From Sulfurimonas sp. (GTDB lineage Bacteria > Campylobacterota > Campylobacteria > Campylobacterales > Sulfurimonadaceae), in the NCBI GenBank assembly GCA_021157485.1, contig JAGGWO010000081.1, positions 1-7,945 on the forward strand: DNA of 7,945 nt, in the 5' to 3' direction. This document shows positions 1-6,724 of this stretch, piece by piece. Within the stretch, counting starts at the first letter, position 1. Every line of letters begins with the position of its first letter. The notes beneath the pieces were generated by a model. The model worked only from the letters and a program-made list of their open reading frames with translations, did not search any database and had not been told where the DNA came from. Position numbers and translations under genes: made by a program.

Positions 1-899
1 ATAAAGTTGTTCTTGAAAGAATGGATTTCCCGGATCCGGTTATCTCTGTTGCAGTTGAGCCAAAAACTAAAGCTGACCAAGAAAAAATGGGTATTGCTTT
101 AAGTAAACTTGCTGCTGAAGATCCATCTTTTAGAGTTAACACTGACGAAGAGACTGGTCAGACTATTATCTCTGGTATGGGTGAGTTACACCTTGAAATT
201 CTTGTAGATAGAATGAGAAGAGAATTTTCTGTTGAAGCTGAAGTTGGTGCTCCACAAGTTTCTTACCGTGAGTCTATCAAAAAAGAAGTACAACAAGAGT
301 ACAAGTATGCAAAACAATCAGGTGGTCGTGGTCAATTTGGTCATGTTTATCTTACTGTTAAACCAGGTGAAGCAGATACAGGATTTGTATTTACAAATGC
401 TATTAAAGGTGGATCAGTTCCTAAAGAATTTATTCCAGCGGTTAGAAAAGGTTGTGAAGAAGCTATGCAAACTGGTGTTCTTGCAGGTTATCCTATGGAA
501 GATGTTGATGTTACACTATATGATGGTTCTTACCATGATGTGGATTCAAATGAGATGGCATTTAAACTTGCTGCTTCAATGGGATTCAAAGCAGCATGTC
601 GTATTGCTGAACCTTCAATCTTAGAGCCAATGATGAAAGTTGAAGTTGAAGTTCCTGAAGAGAACATGGGTGATGTTATTGGTGACCTTAACAGACGTCG
701 TGGACAAATCAACTCAATGAGTGACCGTTCAGGTAACAAAATTGTTGATGCTCACGTTCCACTGTCTGAAATGTTTGGTTACTCAACTGACCTTCGTTCA
801 GCTACTCAAGGACGTGCAACATACTCTATGGAATTTGATCATTATGCAGAAGTTCCAAGAAACGTATCTGAAGAGATTCAGAAAAAGAGAAATGGTTAA
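1..899 (+). CDS. fusA: Elongation factor G, C-terminal part (5' end outside window)
   Basis: This is the 3' portion of the translational GTPase that drives tRNA-mRNA translocation and, with RRF, ribosome recycling in the cytoplasm. The reading frame is open from base 3, reading [12 protein letters not shown], so the Met codon at base 21 is internal and the gene starts upstream. About 298 residues remain of a protein usually near 690-700. The GTPase domain and domain II are missing from view. Domain III is present ([13 protein letters not shown], then [18 protein letters not shown]). Domain IV follows ([18 protein letters not shown], and the tip loop [16 protein letters not shown], whose His matches the conserved tip histidine). 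Domain V contains [21 protein letters not shown] and DLNRRRGQI. The frame is intact to TAA at 897-899. EF-G is often last in the str operon (rpsL-rpsG-fusA), and the hairpin just after it fits an operon end. Confidence 0.97.
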   Translation, partial: KVVLERMDFPDPVISVAVEPKTKADQEKMGIALSKLAAEDPSFRVNTDEETGQTIISGMGELHLEILVDRMRREFSVEAEVGAPQVSYRESIKKEVQQEYKYAKQSGGRGQFGHVYLTVKPGEADTGFVFTNAIKGGSVPKEFIPAVRKGCEEAMQTGVLAGYPMEDVDVTLYDGSYHDVDSNEMAFKLAASMGFKAACRIAEPSILEPMMKVEVEVPEENMGDVIGDLNRRRGQINSMSDRSGNKIVDAHVPLSEMFGYSTDLRSATQGRATYSMEFDHYAEVPRNVSEEIQKKRNG

Positions 900-913
900 T
901 CTTTAACTATTTC

Positions 914-946
914 TTTTAGTAGCAACGTATTGCGTTGTTACTAAAA
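914..946 (+). terminator. Hairpin after fusA, possible terminator
   Basis: The arms 914-927 (TTTTAGTAGCAACG) and 933-946 (CGTTGTTACTAAAA) form a 14-bp stem around a 5-base loop. The only imperfection is G922 opposite T938, a G-U wobble in plus-strand RNA but an A-C mismatch in the antisense. It starts 15 bases after the fusA stop. No U-tract follows directly. Instead there is a nearly G-free pyrimidine run at 950-971. It may be a weak intrinsic or Rho-assisted terminator, or an mRNA 3'-end protector. Confidence 0.5.
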
Positions 947-1011
947 TGACTTCCTCTCTCTACCTCTTTTTAAATATATTATTAATAGTGTCGATTTTAA
1001 CATTATTATTC

Positions 1012-1020
1012 TGATATAAT
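1012..1020 (+). promoter_or_regulatory. Extended -10 promoter for the exported-protein gene
   Basis: TGATATAAT is a perfect -10 hexamer (1015-1020) with an extended TG. The upstream sequence is AT-rich and has no clear -35, as is usual for the main sigma factor in Campylobacterota. Transcription would begin near 1027, giving a leader of about 22 bases to the ATG at 1049. Confidence 0.7.
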
Positions 1021-1048
1021 TACAAAAAAATAATTTGTGGACAATTTA

Positions 1049-1801
1049 ATGAAAAAAATAGTTATTATTTCTCTTTTTACAGCAATTATAATGGCTAATA
1101 ATTTAGATGTTAATTCAACACTGAATTCTGATGTAAACAGATCAATAAACAAAGATGTTAATGCTACACAAAAAGTTGTAGTAAAAAAAGCTCCAAATGT
1201 TTACTCTGCTTTAGGTGATGTTATTTATGGTAATATTGATAGTATTGTAAAGCTACAAGAGCTAGATGCTTTTAAAAGTTTTAGTGAAAAAATAAAAAAT
1301 TATTCAAAAAGTGTAGAAAAATCAAAAGCGATTGGATTTGATATTGAATCTGGCAATAAAAATGTAGATAAAGTTGTTTATCTAGAGACTTTAAGAACTC
1401 TCTCTAAAGAGAATGATTACTTTGTAAGAAGTGTAAATAGTGCTTATAAATCATCTATTGAAAAAGAAGATAATAAACTATTTTTAGAAACTGTTAACAG
1501 TGGCCTGCTTGACACGAATAAAAAAAGAGAACAAATTGTAGAGTATTATCTTAAACACTCCCAAGATATAAATGCATCAGGTGTAATCCAAAAATATTTA
1601 GATGAAGATGCACAGTTAAAGAAAAAGAAAAAATCATATGATTATGCGAAAGCAAAAAGATTACGTGATGAAGCGAAAATTAGAAGAATTAGAGAAGAAG
1701 ATAAAAAGAAACAGGCAGAGTTAGAAAAAGAACTTACAGAAGAAGTAAAACAAAAAAAGATTGAAATTAGAGAAAATCAAAAAAAAGAATTATTTCACTA
1801 A
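1049..1801 (+). CDS. Exported protein of unknown function, octapeptide repeats and charged C-terminal coiled coil
   Basis: I do not recognise this family. The 250-residue product begins MKKIVIISLFTAIIMA, a short Sec-type signal peptide with likely cleavage after residue 16, so it should be periplasmic or envelope-associated. Residues 19-42 are three tandem octapeptides (LDVNSTLN, SDVNRSIN, KDVNATQK). The middle (about 50-180) is mixed polar and probably helical. The last ~68 residues are dominated by Lys, Glu and Arg (KKKKKSYDYAKAKRLRDEAK and onward) and look like a coiled coil or long charged helix. No cysteine is present. An in-frame GTG at 1037 also lies downstream of the promoter, but ATG at 1049 is preferred: it places the signal peptide at the N-terminus and has a weak GGA (1039-1041) seven bases before it, while the GTG has no ribosome-binding site. 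The stop codon interleaves with that of the opposing bpt gene. Confidence 0.8.
   Translation: MKKIVIISLFTAIIMANNLDVNSTLNSDVNRSINKDVNATQKVVVKKAPNVYSALGDVIYGNIDSIVKLQELDAFKSFSEKIKNYSKSVEKSKAIGFDIESGNKNVDKVVYLETLRTLSKENDYFVRSVNSAYKSSIEKEDNKLFLETVNSGLLDTNKKREQIVEYYLKHSQDINASGVIQKYLDEDAQLKKKKKSYDYAKAKRLRDEAKIRRIREEDKKKQAELEKELTEEVKQKKIEIRENQKKELFH
1103..1174 (+). repeat. Three tandem 24-bp / octapeptide repeats
   Basis: Three 24-base units encode xDVNx(S/T)x(N/K), with DVN exactly every eight residues (20-22, 28-30, 36-38 of the product). The DNA copies are diverged (gatgtt or gatgta for DV), so the period is clearer in protein than in DNA. This suggests old duplications kept by selection on the peptide. 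Confidence 0.75.
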
Positions 1802-2511
1802 GACCAATTAAACGCTTCAGACTCACTAGGTCTCCCCTCTAGTGTAATGTATGGTTTATACTCTGACTTATATGAGAGAGATGGACAATCTTCTACATAA
1901 TATCCTAAATAAATCCATTTTTTATTGCTACGCTGGGCAAATTTTATTTGATTGTAGAGTGATAGTTTTCCCAAAGAGTACCCAGAGTAATCAGGGTCAT
2001 AGTAAAAGTATATAGAAGAGATACCATCTTCTAAAACATCTATCAAATCTACGCCAATTAATCTCTCTTCATCAAAATATAAAACCTCATATCCAAACTC
2101 ATTATGTCCTGTGACAAATGACTCGTAGTAATGCTCAGGTGTTGTTTTAGTGTAACTCCACTCTTTTTTATCTTTCATATGTAAGTGATATTTTGCAAAC
2201 AGATCTAAGTGAGCTTGTGAGAGTGTAGGGGTCTGAACATAACTTTTTATATGAGAAGCTTTTTTTATTATACGTCTTTGTGATTTTGAAAAGGTAAAGT
2301 TTTTTACATCAATTTTAATACTTTGACACTCATTACAATCTCCGCAGATAGGACGAAAGTACATTTTTCCGAATCTTCTAAATCCTCTTTCTATTAAATC
2401 TTGACAGTTTTGCGCGGAGCAGTTTTCAATTACTTTATAGTGAGTTGTTTGCTCTTTGCCTTTAATATATGAACATTTGTCGTTAAGGGAAAATTCTTTA
2501 AGTAGATTCAT
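1798..2511 (-). CDS. bpt: Aspartate/glutamate leucyltransferase (leucyl-tRNA:protein transferase)
   Basis: This cytoplasmic enzyme transfers leucine from Leu-tRNA to proteins with N-terminal Asp or Glu, marking them for ClpS-ClpAP degradation (EC 2.3.2.29). It belongs to the bacterial Bpt branch of the ATE1 arginyltransferase superfamily. The 237-residue length is normal. The N-terminal ATE domain (about 1-80) has C13 in KCSYIKG, then ERGFRRFGKMYFRPICGDCNECQ, with C56, C59 and C62 in regular spacing, which may hold metal or an Fe-S cluster as shown for ATE1 relatives. The C-terminal GNAT-like domain (about 105-232) has IYFYYDPDYSGYSLGKLSLY and WIYLGYYVEDCPSLSYKSEY, both family signatures. The Bpt-versus-arginyltransferase (Ate) choice rests on overall bacterial type and is less certain than the family. 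The start at 2511 has no good Shine-Dalgarno. Its stop overlaps that of the upstream plus-strand gene by 4 bp. Confidence 0.9.
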   Translation of the reverse strand: MNLLKEFSLNDKCSYIKGKEQTTHYKVIENCSAQNCQDLIERGFRRFGKMYFRPICGDCNECQSIKIDVKNFTFSKSQRRIIKKASHIKSYVQTPTLSQAHLDLFAKYHLHMKDKKEWSYTKTTPEHYYESFVTGHNEFGYEVLYFDEERLIGVDLIDVLEDGISSIYFYYDPDYSGYSLGKLSLYNQIKFAQRSNKKWIYLGYYVEDCPSLSYKSEYKPYITLEGRPSESEAFNWS

Positions 2512-2521
2512 ATCGTGATTT

Positions 2522-2530
2522 TGACATAAT
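2522..2530 (+). promoter_or_regulatory. Extended -10 box for the small membrane-protein gene
   Basis: TGACATAAT differs from the extended -10 at 1012-1020 by one base. The hexamer CATAAT (2525-2530) ends 32 bases before the ATG at 2563. The overlapping TTGACA (2521-2526) looks like a -35 but has no -10 at normal spacing downstream, so the extended -10 reading is preferred. Confidence 0.5.
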
Positions 2531-2534
2531 TTAC

Positions 2535-2540
2535 TTTATA
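2535..2540 (-). promoter_or_regulatory. Possible -10 box for bpt
   Basis: TATAAA on the minus strand ends 23 bases before the bpt start codon and would give a leader of about 16 bases. It faces the plus-strand box at 2525-2530 across 4 bp. Support is the hexamer and position only. Confidence 0.4.
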
Positions 2541-2553
2541 AATCACCTATAAA

Positions 2554-2559
2554 GAGAAG
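2554..2559 (+). promoter_or_regulatory. Ribosome-binding site of the small membrane-protein gene
   Basis: GAGAAG lies three bases before the ATG at 2563. The wider run AAAGAGAAG (2551-2559) is purine-rich and supports this start. Confidence 0.5.
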
Positions 2560-2562
2560 TTA

Positions 2563-2892
2563 ATGGAATATTTTTTAAAACATAAAACAGTAATTATTAG
2601 AAGTTTGGGTGGAATGATGTTGCTAATGGGTTTTGCTATCCATTTTTGGACTACACCAAAAGAGGGAATTAGTGCTAATGACAGAGCTACAGCTAATGTT
2701 GCAAGAATGGAAGCTAAAGTCAAAGGACAAAGTTCAACTCAGAGTAAAGCTTCAAAAAAAAGTGATGCTAAATTTTTAGATGAGTTAAAAGATACTCAAG
2801 CAAAACAGTTGCGGTATTTAACTATTCTTGCGATGATTTTAGGAGTAGGATTTTTAGGCTATAGTTTTATGCCTAAAAAGCAAGAGAGTTAA
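2563..2892 (+). CDS. Small two-helix membrane protein of unknown function
   Basis: The 109-residue product is not recognised. A hydrophobic segment at about 9-29 ([19 protein letters not shown]) and another at about 85-103 ([19 protein letters not shown]) make two likely transmembrane helices. The polar linker of ~55 residues is rich in Ser, Lys and Ala. Basic residues at the N-terminus (KHK) and C-terminus (KK) suggest both ends are cytoplasmic and the linker periplasmic, but the linker is also basic, so topology is uncertain. There is no cysteine or cofactor motif. It is flanked by bpt and prfB on the other strand, so context gives no function. It has its own plausible -10 and ribosome-binding site, and its stop interleaves with that of prfB, which supports a real gene. 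Confidence 0.75.
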   Translation: MEYFLKHKTVIIRSLGGMMLLMGFAIHFWTTPKEGISANDRATANVARMEAKVKGQSSTQSKASKKSDAKFLDELKDTQAKQLRYLTILAMILGVGFLGYSFMPKKQES

Positions 2893-3986
2893 GAGCGATT
2901 TTGCGCTATTAAAACTCCCTCTATCATCTTGTCGATATCACCATCTAAAATAGCAGATATATTTGATAGTGCTTCATTGCTTCTAGTGTCTTTTACCTGT
3001 TGGTATGGCTGCATTACATAAGAGCGAATCTGATGTCCCCAACCTATCTCACTTTTTGCAATTCCATCCTGTTCAGCTTTTTGAGCTTCAAGCTCTAACT
3101 CGTAAAGACGTGACTTTAACATTTTCATAGCGGTAGCTTTGTTTTTATGCTGACTTCTATCATTTTGACACTGAACAACTACACCCGTTTCTATATGTGT
3201 CAATCTTATAGCTGATTCTGTTTTATTGACATGCTGACCACCTGCACCGCTTGAACGATAAGTGTCAATTCGGATATCTTTATCCTCAATGACTATATTA
3301 ATGTCATCATCGACTTCAGGAGAAACCATAACTGAAGAAAAAGATGTATGACGTTTTGCATTTGAATCAAAAGGGGAGATACGAACTAGTCTATGAATAC
3401 CATTTTCAACTTTTAAGTAACCGTAGGCATTTTCACCTTTTATAATGATTGAAACATCTTTTATTCCAGCCTCATCACCTTTTTGATAATCAAGTATTTC
3501 AACTTTAAAGTCACGTCTCTCAGCCCAACGTTTATACATGCGCAGTAGCATTTCAGCCCAGTCTTGAGACTCTGTTCCTCCAGCACCGGGGTGAATGGAT
3601 AGGATAGCATTATTAGAATCACTGTCACCGTTTAGAAGAACTTCTATCTCCATATCTCTTATGGAACCCTCTAAGGCTGAAGCATCATCATAGAGAGCTT
3701 GTATGGACTCTTCGTCATTTTCCTCTTTTGCCATCTCATAAAGTTCAGTTGCATCAAGAACTGTATCATTAGCAAGAGTGTATTTTTCAAGCTTACGCCC
3801 AAGTTGCGTTTTCTCTTTTTGAATTTTTGCTGCGTTCGTAGCATCATTCCAAAAATCTTGCTCATTTTCTAAAGCCTCTATTTCATCAAGTCTTGTCTGT
3901 ATTTTCTCTGGTTCTACAACACCACTGATATTTTGCATCTTAATAGTGACATTTTTTAAAAGTTCTGTATATTCGTAGTTATCCAT
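2889..3986 (-). CDS. prfB: Peptide chain release factor 2
   Basis: RF2 recognises UGA and UAA stop codons and triggers peptide release on the ribosome. The 365-residue length is typical. The N-terminal helical domain spans about 1-110. The stop-codon recognition tripeptide SPF is at 204-206 ([18 protein letters not shown]), which marks RF2 rather than RF1 (PxT). The catalytic GGQ is at 249-251 ([17 protein letters not shown]), with Gln251 the expected PrmC methylation site. The C-terminal [22 protein letters not shown] is typical of the family. The reading frame is continuous through the region (about residues 20-30) where many bacteria have the programmed +1 frameshift at an in-frame UGA, so that autoregulation is absent here. 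The start at 3986 is preceded by a GGAA on the minus strand and an extended -10 28 bases upstream. Confidence 0.97.
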   Translation of the reverse strand: MDNYEYTELLKNVTIKMQNISGVVEPEKIQTRLDEIEALENEQDFWNDATNAAKIQKEKTQLGRKLEKYTLANDTVLDATELYEMAKEENDEESIQALYDDASALEGSIRDMEIEVLLNGDSDSNNAILSIHPGAGGTESQDWAEMLLRMYKRWAERRDFKVEILDYQKGDEAGIKDVSIIIKGENAYGYLKVENGIHRLVRISPFDSNAKRHTSFSSVMVSPEVDDDINIVIEDKDIRIDTYRSSGAGGQHVNKTESAIRLTHIETGVVVQCQNDRSQHKNKATAMKMLKSRLYELELEAQKAEQDGIAKSEIGWGHQIRSYVMQPYQQVKDTRSNEALSNISAILDGDIDKMIEGVLIAQNRS

Positions 3987-4004
3987 AAATCTATTCCATT
4001 ATTG

Positions 4005-4010
4005 TATAAT
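4005..4010 (+). promoter_or_regulatory. -10 promoter box for panC
   Basis: A perfect TATAAT ends 29 bases before the panC ATG at 4040, predicting initiation near 4017. With the opposing prfB box it forms the inverted repeat TATAATTGCGATTATA (4005-4020). Confidence 0.6.
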
Positions 4011-4014
4011 TGCG

Positions 4015-4023
4015 ATTATAACA
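4015..4023 (-). promoter_or_regulatory. Extended -10 promoter for prfB
   Basis: Read on the minus strand the sequence is TGTTATAAT: a perfect hexamer (4020 down to 4015) with extended TG. It ends 28 bases before the prfB ATG, predicting a start near 4008 and a 22-base leader. Confidence 0.65.
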
Positions 4024-4027
4024 CACC

Positions 4028-4033
4028 AAGGTG
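4028..4033 (+). promoter_or_regulatory. Ribosome-binding site that decides the panC start
   Basis: AAGGTG lies six bases before ATG at 4040 and overlaps the alternative in-frame GTG at 4031. That GTG would itself lack an upstream ribosome-binding site, so ATG 4040 is taken as the start. Confidence 0.65.
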
Positions 4034-4039
4034 AAATAT

Positions 4040-4861
4040 ATGAAGATTATCTCGAATCCATTAGAGTTAAAAGAGTATTTAAAAAATAATAATAAAACAG
4101 TTGGTTTTATTCCTACTATGGGTGCACTACATGAAGGGCATATCTCTCTTATAAACAGAGCAAGTGAGGAAAATGAGCTAGTTGTTGTTTCCATCTTTGT
4201 AAATCCAACACAGTTCTTAAAAGGTGAAGATTTAGATAACTATCCCTCACGTGAACAAGCAGATAAAAAAATATGCTCTTTTGCTGGCGTAGATGTACTT
4301 TTTTACCCAAACGCAGATGATATTTACACTAGTGATGAAGTAAGTGTGCAAGCTCCAAATGTTAGAGGGTATGTGTTAGAGGGAAGAAGTAGACCAGGGC
4401 ATTTTAGTGGTGTTTTGACTGTAGTAATGAAGCTTTTAAATATAGTTTCACCCACAAGAGCTTACTTTGGTAAAAAAGATGCTCAGCAACTCAATCTAAT
4501 AACGCTAATGGTAAAACAACTTTTTATGAGTGTAGAGATAGTTCCTGTTGATACTGTTAGAGAAGCTGATGGATTAGCACTCAGCAGTAGAAATATCTAT
4601 CTCAACGAGTATGATAGAAAAGAGGCTCTTAAAATTTCTGCTTCGCTTCATGTATGCTCTAGAATGGTTAGTAAAAATATACTAGACACTAAAGAGATAA
4701 TAGCTAGTATGAGAGAGACTCTCTACCCGCTAGAGATTGCTTATGTTGAAATTTTAAATCGTAATTTTGAAAAAATTGAGCAGGTAGAGATTGGAGATAG
4801 TGTTATTTTAGTGGAAGCCATTGCAGGAGAGACAAGACTCTTAGATAATATTTGGCTATAG
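4040..4861 (+). CDS. panC: Pantothenate synthetase
   Basis: This cytoplasmic enzyme joins pantoate and beta-alanine using ATP (EC 6.3.2.1), the last step of vitamin B5 synthesis and the route to coenzyme A. The product from ATG 4040 is 273 residues, close to the usual ~280. The nucleotidyltransferase fold is clear. PTMGALHEGH (25-34) carries the HxGH ATP-binding pair H31 and H34. FVNPTQF is at 53-59, EGRSRPGHFSGV (114-125) lies in the substrate-binding region, and FGKKDAQQL is at 143-151. LALSSRN (179-185) is the KMSKS-like loop. The weaker C-terminal domain begins near 190 and ends LLDNIWL. No panB or panD is adjacent. The gene is transcribed alone from a promoter intertwined with that of prfB, and its stop lies in a palindrome CTATAG shared with the end of ftsI. 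Confidence 0.96.
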   Translation: MKIISNPLELKEYLKNNNKTVGFIPTMGALHEGHISLINRASEENELVVVSIFVNPTQFLKGEDLDNYPSREQADKKICSFAGVDVLFYPNADDIYTSDEVSVQAPNVRGYVLEGRSRPGHFSGVLTVVMKLLNIVSPTRAYFGKKDAQQLNLITLMVKQLFMSVEIVPVDTVREADGLALSSRNIYLNEYDRKEALKISASLHVCSRMVSKNILDTKEIIASMRETLYPLEIAYVEILNRNFEKIEQVEIGDSVILVEAIAGETRLLDNIWL

Positions 4862-6610
4862 TGATGGCTTTAAATAACCATCTTCTACCATAATATCAAC
4901 TGCTTTTTTAAAGATAGGTACTGAAGTTTGTGCTGCAAAATGACTCTTTTTAGGCTGGATTACAACGACACCGATAGTATATTTACTTTTTTTATCATTT
5001 GCAAATCCAACAAACGCAGTGTTGTATTTGTGAACATATCTACCTTTTTCAACTATATGAGCTGTTCCTGTTTTACCGCCAACCTCTAAGCCTTCTGTTA
5101 TAGCTTTTACTCCAGTTCCTTTATTTACAGTTTTTACAAGAATTTTTTTCATTCTAAGGGCAGTTGAACTTTTTATAGCTTGAACTTGCTCTTCATCTTC
5201 TGTAAACTTCTCTTGAGAAAACTCATCTATAAAACTTTTGATTATTTTAGGATAAACCATATTCCCATTATTGTTAAACGCACTGTAAGCACGCATGAGC
5301 TGCATAAGGTTTGCTCTCATACCATAACCGTAAGAGCAGGTTGCTTTGTATATCTCATTTTCTAATCTTTTTGAAGATGGGATAGAGCCGACTTTTTCAT
5401 AGATTAAATCAGGTGTAGATTTTTGTGAGAAACCAAATTTTTTAAGACCTTGATTAAATTCATAGCCTGAGAGTTTCTGAGCGAGTTGAGCAATACCGAC
5501 ATTTGATGAGTGAACTATTACATTTTCAGCAGAGAGCCAATCAAATTTATGCTCATCAGTTATAACTTTACGACCTATTTTAAATCTACCGTTATGCCCA
5601 TTTACCAAGTCATAAGGATTTACCAGTCCTTTATCAAGAAGTAGGGAGAAGGTAATAGGTTTGATAACACTTCCCGGTTCAAAACTATACTCAATCATGC
5701 CACTGTTTAAAGAGGGATAGTCACTGCGTTTGATGGATTTAGGCAGGTACCTATTTGAACTAGCCATTGTTAAAATTTCACCATTAGTAGAGTTCATTAC
5801 GGCGAGCATCACCTGCTTTGCTTCAAGTTCTGCTTTCATCTCATCAAGCATTTTTTCCATCTTGATTTGAAGTGCTACAGGAATCGTAAGTTTTATATCA
5901 AGCCCAGCTATCTTTGCCTTTGTAAAACTCTCTTTATTTAGTATAATATAGCTGTTTACATCACGTTTACCTCTGCTTGAGCCATCTTGTCTAGCGCACA
6001 AGTCGCCATCAAACTTTTTCTCTAAGCCTTTAACTCCACTTATATGTGTATAACCATCCTCTTCCATTTTATGAGGATAACCGATAATAGGTGTTAAAAG
6101 ATTACCATATGGATACTCTCTACTCTCTCCGCTTTCTATAATGCTGAGTCCATGAACAGATCTGTAACCGGTCTTAGGGTTTTTTAACTCCATAAAAACT
6201 TTAAATCTTCTAAGCTCACGTGCAAGTTTTTTTAAGTACTGTGCTTGAATTTGTGGAATATGATAGCTAAGAACTACTACACCTTTGCGTTTACTTAGTC
6301 TCTTTTTAATCTCTTTAGTACCTATACCAGAGTAGATACTAAAAAGTTCAACAAAGAGCTCTTTCTTCTGCGGGTCAATGTATCTTGTATTTACAACAGC
6401 TTTATAGAGTTTTTTAGTAGTGGCAATATGAAAGCCATCTGCTGAGATAATACTTCCACGTCCAGCTTTTGAACTCTCTTTCGCGTACAGGGATGGAGTA
6501 TGGCGAGGTTTAACAGCGCTAAAAAGCATAACACCTAGAAAAATAGCGAAGGCAATCCCGATTAGAATGTAAAGAAGAAGTATTTTTTTGCTTTTATTAC
6601 GATTTGCCAT
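4856..6610 (-). CDS. ftsI: Peptidoglycan D,D-transpeptidase FtsI (class B penicillin-binding protein)
   Basis: This septal cell-wall crosslinking enzyme works with FtsW in the divisome. It is an inner-membrane protein with its catalytic domain in the periplasm. The 584-residue product has a basic N-terminus (MANRNKSKKI), one membrane anchor at about 10-31, and a pedestal domain with RGSIISADG (51-59), a divergent form of the usual RGxIxDRNG. The transpeptidase domain (about 260-575) has all three catalytic motifs: SVIK at 314-317 (nucleophile S314), SSN at 368-370 and KTG at 513-515. Division-type (FtsI) rather than elongation-type (PBP2/MrdA) is inferred from length and from its place next to flgB-flgC-fliE, where H. 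pylori and C. jejuni keep ftsI/pbpB. No good Shine-Dalgarno is seen at 6610, but an extended -10 stands 29 bases upstream. The stop overlaps panC by 6 bp. Confidence 0.93.
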   Translation of the reverse strand: MANRNKSKKILLLYILIGIAFAIFLGVMLFSAVKPRHTPSLYAKESSKAGRGSIISADGFHIATTKKLYKAVVNTRYIDPQKKELFVELFSIYSGIGTKEIKKRLSKRKGVVVLSYHIPQIQAQYLKKLARELRRFKVFMELKNPKTGYRSVHGLSIIESGESREYPYGNLLTPIIGYPHKMEEDGYTHISGVKGLEKKFDGDLCARQDGSSRGKRDVNSYIILNKESFTKAKIAGLDIKLTIPVALQIKMEKMLDEMKAELEAKQVMLAVMNSTNGEILTMASSNRYLPKSIKRSDYPSLNSGMIEYSFEPGSVIKPITFSLLLDKGLVNPYDLVNGHNGRFKIGRKVITDEHKFDWLSAENVIVHSSNVGIAQLAQKLSGYEFNQGLKKFGFSQKSTPDLIYEKVGSIPSSKRLENEIYKATCSYGYGMRANLMQLMRAYSAFNNNGNMVYPKIIKSFIDEFSQEKFTEDEEQVQAIKSSTALRMKKILVKTVNKGTGVKAITEGLEVGGKTGTAHIVEKGRYVHKYNTAFVGFANDKKSKYTIGVVVIQPKKSHFAAQTSVPIFKKAVDIMVEDGYLKPSL

Positions 6611-6639
6611 TAATTTATACTTGTTTAGATTTTAAAAAG

Positions 6640-6648
6640 ATTATAACA
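6640..6648 (-). promoter_or_regulatory. Extended -10 promoter for ftsI
   Basis: On the minus strand this reads TGTTATAAT, identical to the prfB box, ending 29 bases before the ftsI ATG. It suggests that ftsI can be expressed independently of the flagellar genes upstream. Confidence 0.65.
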
Positions 6649-6675
6649 TTTTAAATTGATTATGTGATTAACTTC

Positions 6676-6709
6676 TTAGCTTTGAAAAAGCTAAAGCTTT
6701 AGTGGCCAC
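6676..6709. repeat. Cluster of adjacent palindromes between ftsI and fliE
   Basis: Three symmetric elements abut or overlap. A perfect 8-bp stem has arms 6676-6683 (TTAGCTTT) and 6687-6694 (AAAGCTAA) with a 3-base loop. CTAAAGCTTTAG (6691-6702) is a perfect 12-bp palindrome. GTGGCCAC (6702-6709) is a perfect 8-bp palindrome. No protein-coding role is evident and no U-tract follows on either strand. It may be part of a dispersed intergenic repeat or an mRNA 3'-end structure. Confidence 0.5.
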
Positions 6710-6724
6710 AGCGGCTCAAGCGAA

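Noticed and set aside
530..739. 69-codon minus-strand open frame inside fusA
   Set aside because: It lies entirely within strongly conserved EF-G domains IV-V, and its product shows no recognisable motif, so it is a shadow frame. The plus-strand frames at 232-624 and 721-906 are rejected for the same reason.
1037..1048. GTG start adding four residues to the exported protein
   Set aside because: It has no ribosome-binding site, would leave only about 10 leader bases, and pushes the basic MKK signal-peptide start inward. ATG 1049 fits better.
2521..2526. Perfect TTGACA that looks like a -35 box
   Set aside because: The downstream hexamers TATAAA at 2537 and 2548 give spacers of 10 and 21 bases, neither workable. 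The same bases form TGACATAAT, a better extended -10 matching others in the window.
4031..4039. GTG start adding three residues to PanC
   Set aside because: The GTG is part of the AAGGTG ribosome-binding site for ATG 4040.
5180..5365. 61-codon plus-strand open frame inside ftsI
   Set aside because: It is antisense to the conserved transpeptidase domain, with no supporting start signal. The frames at 3671-3865 (inside prfB) and 3991-4194 (antisense to panC) are also shadows.
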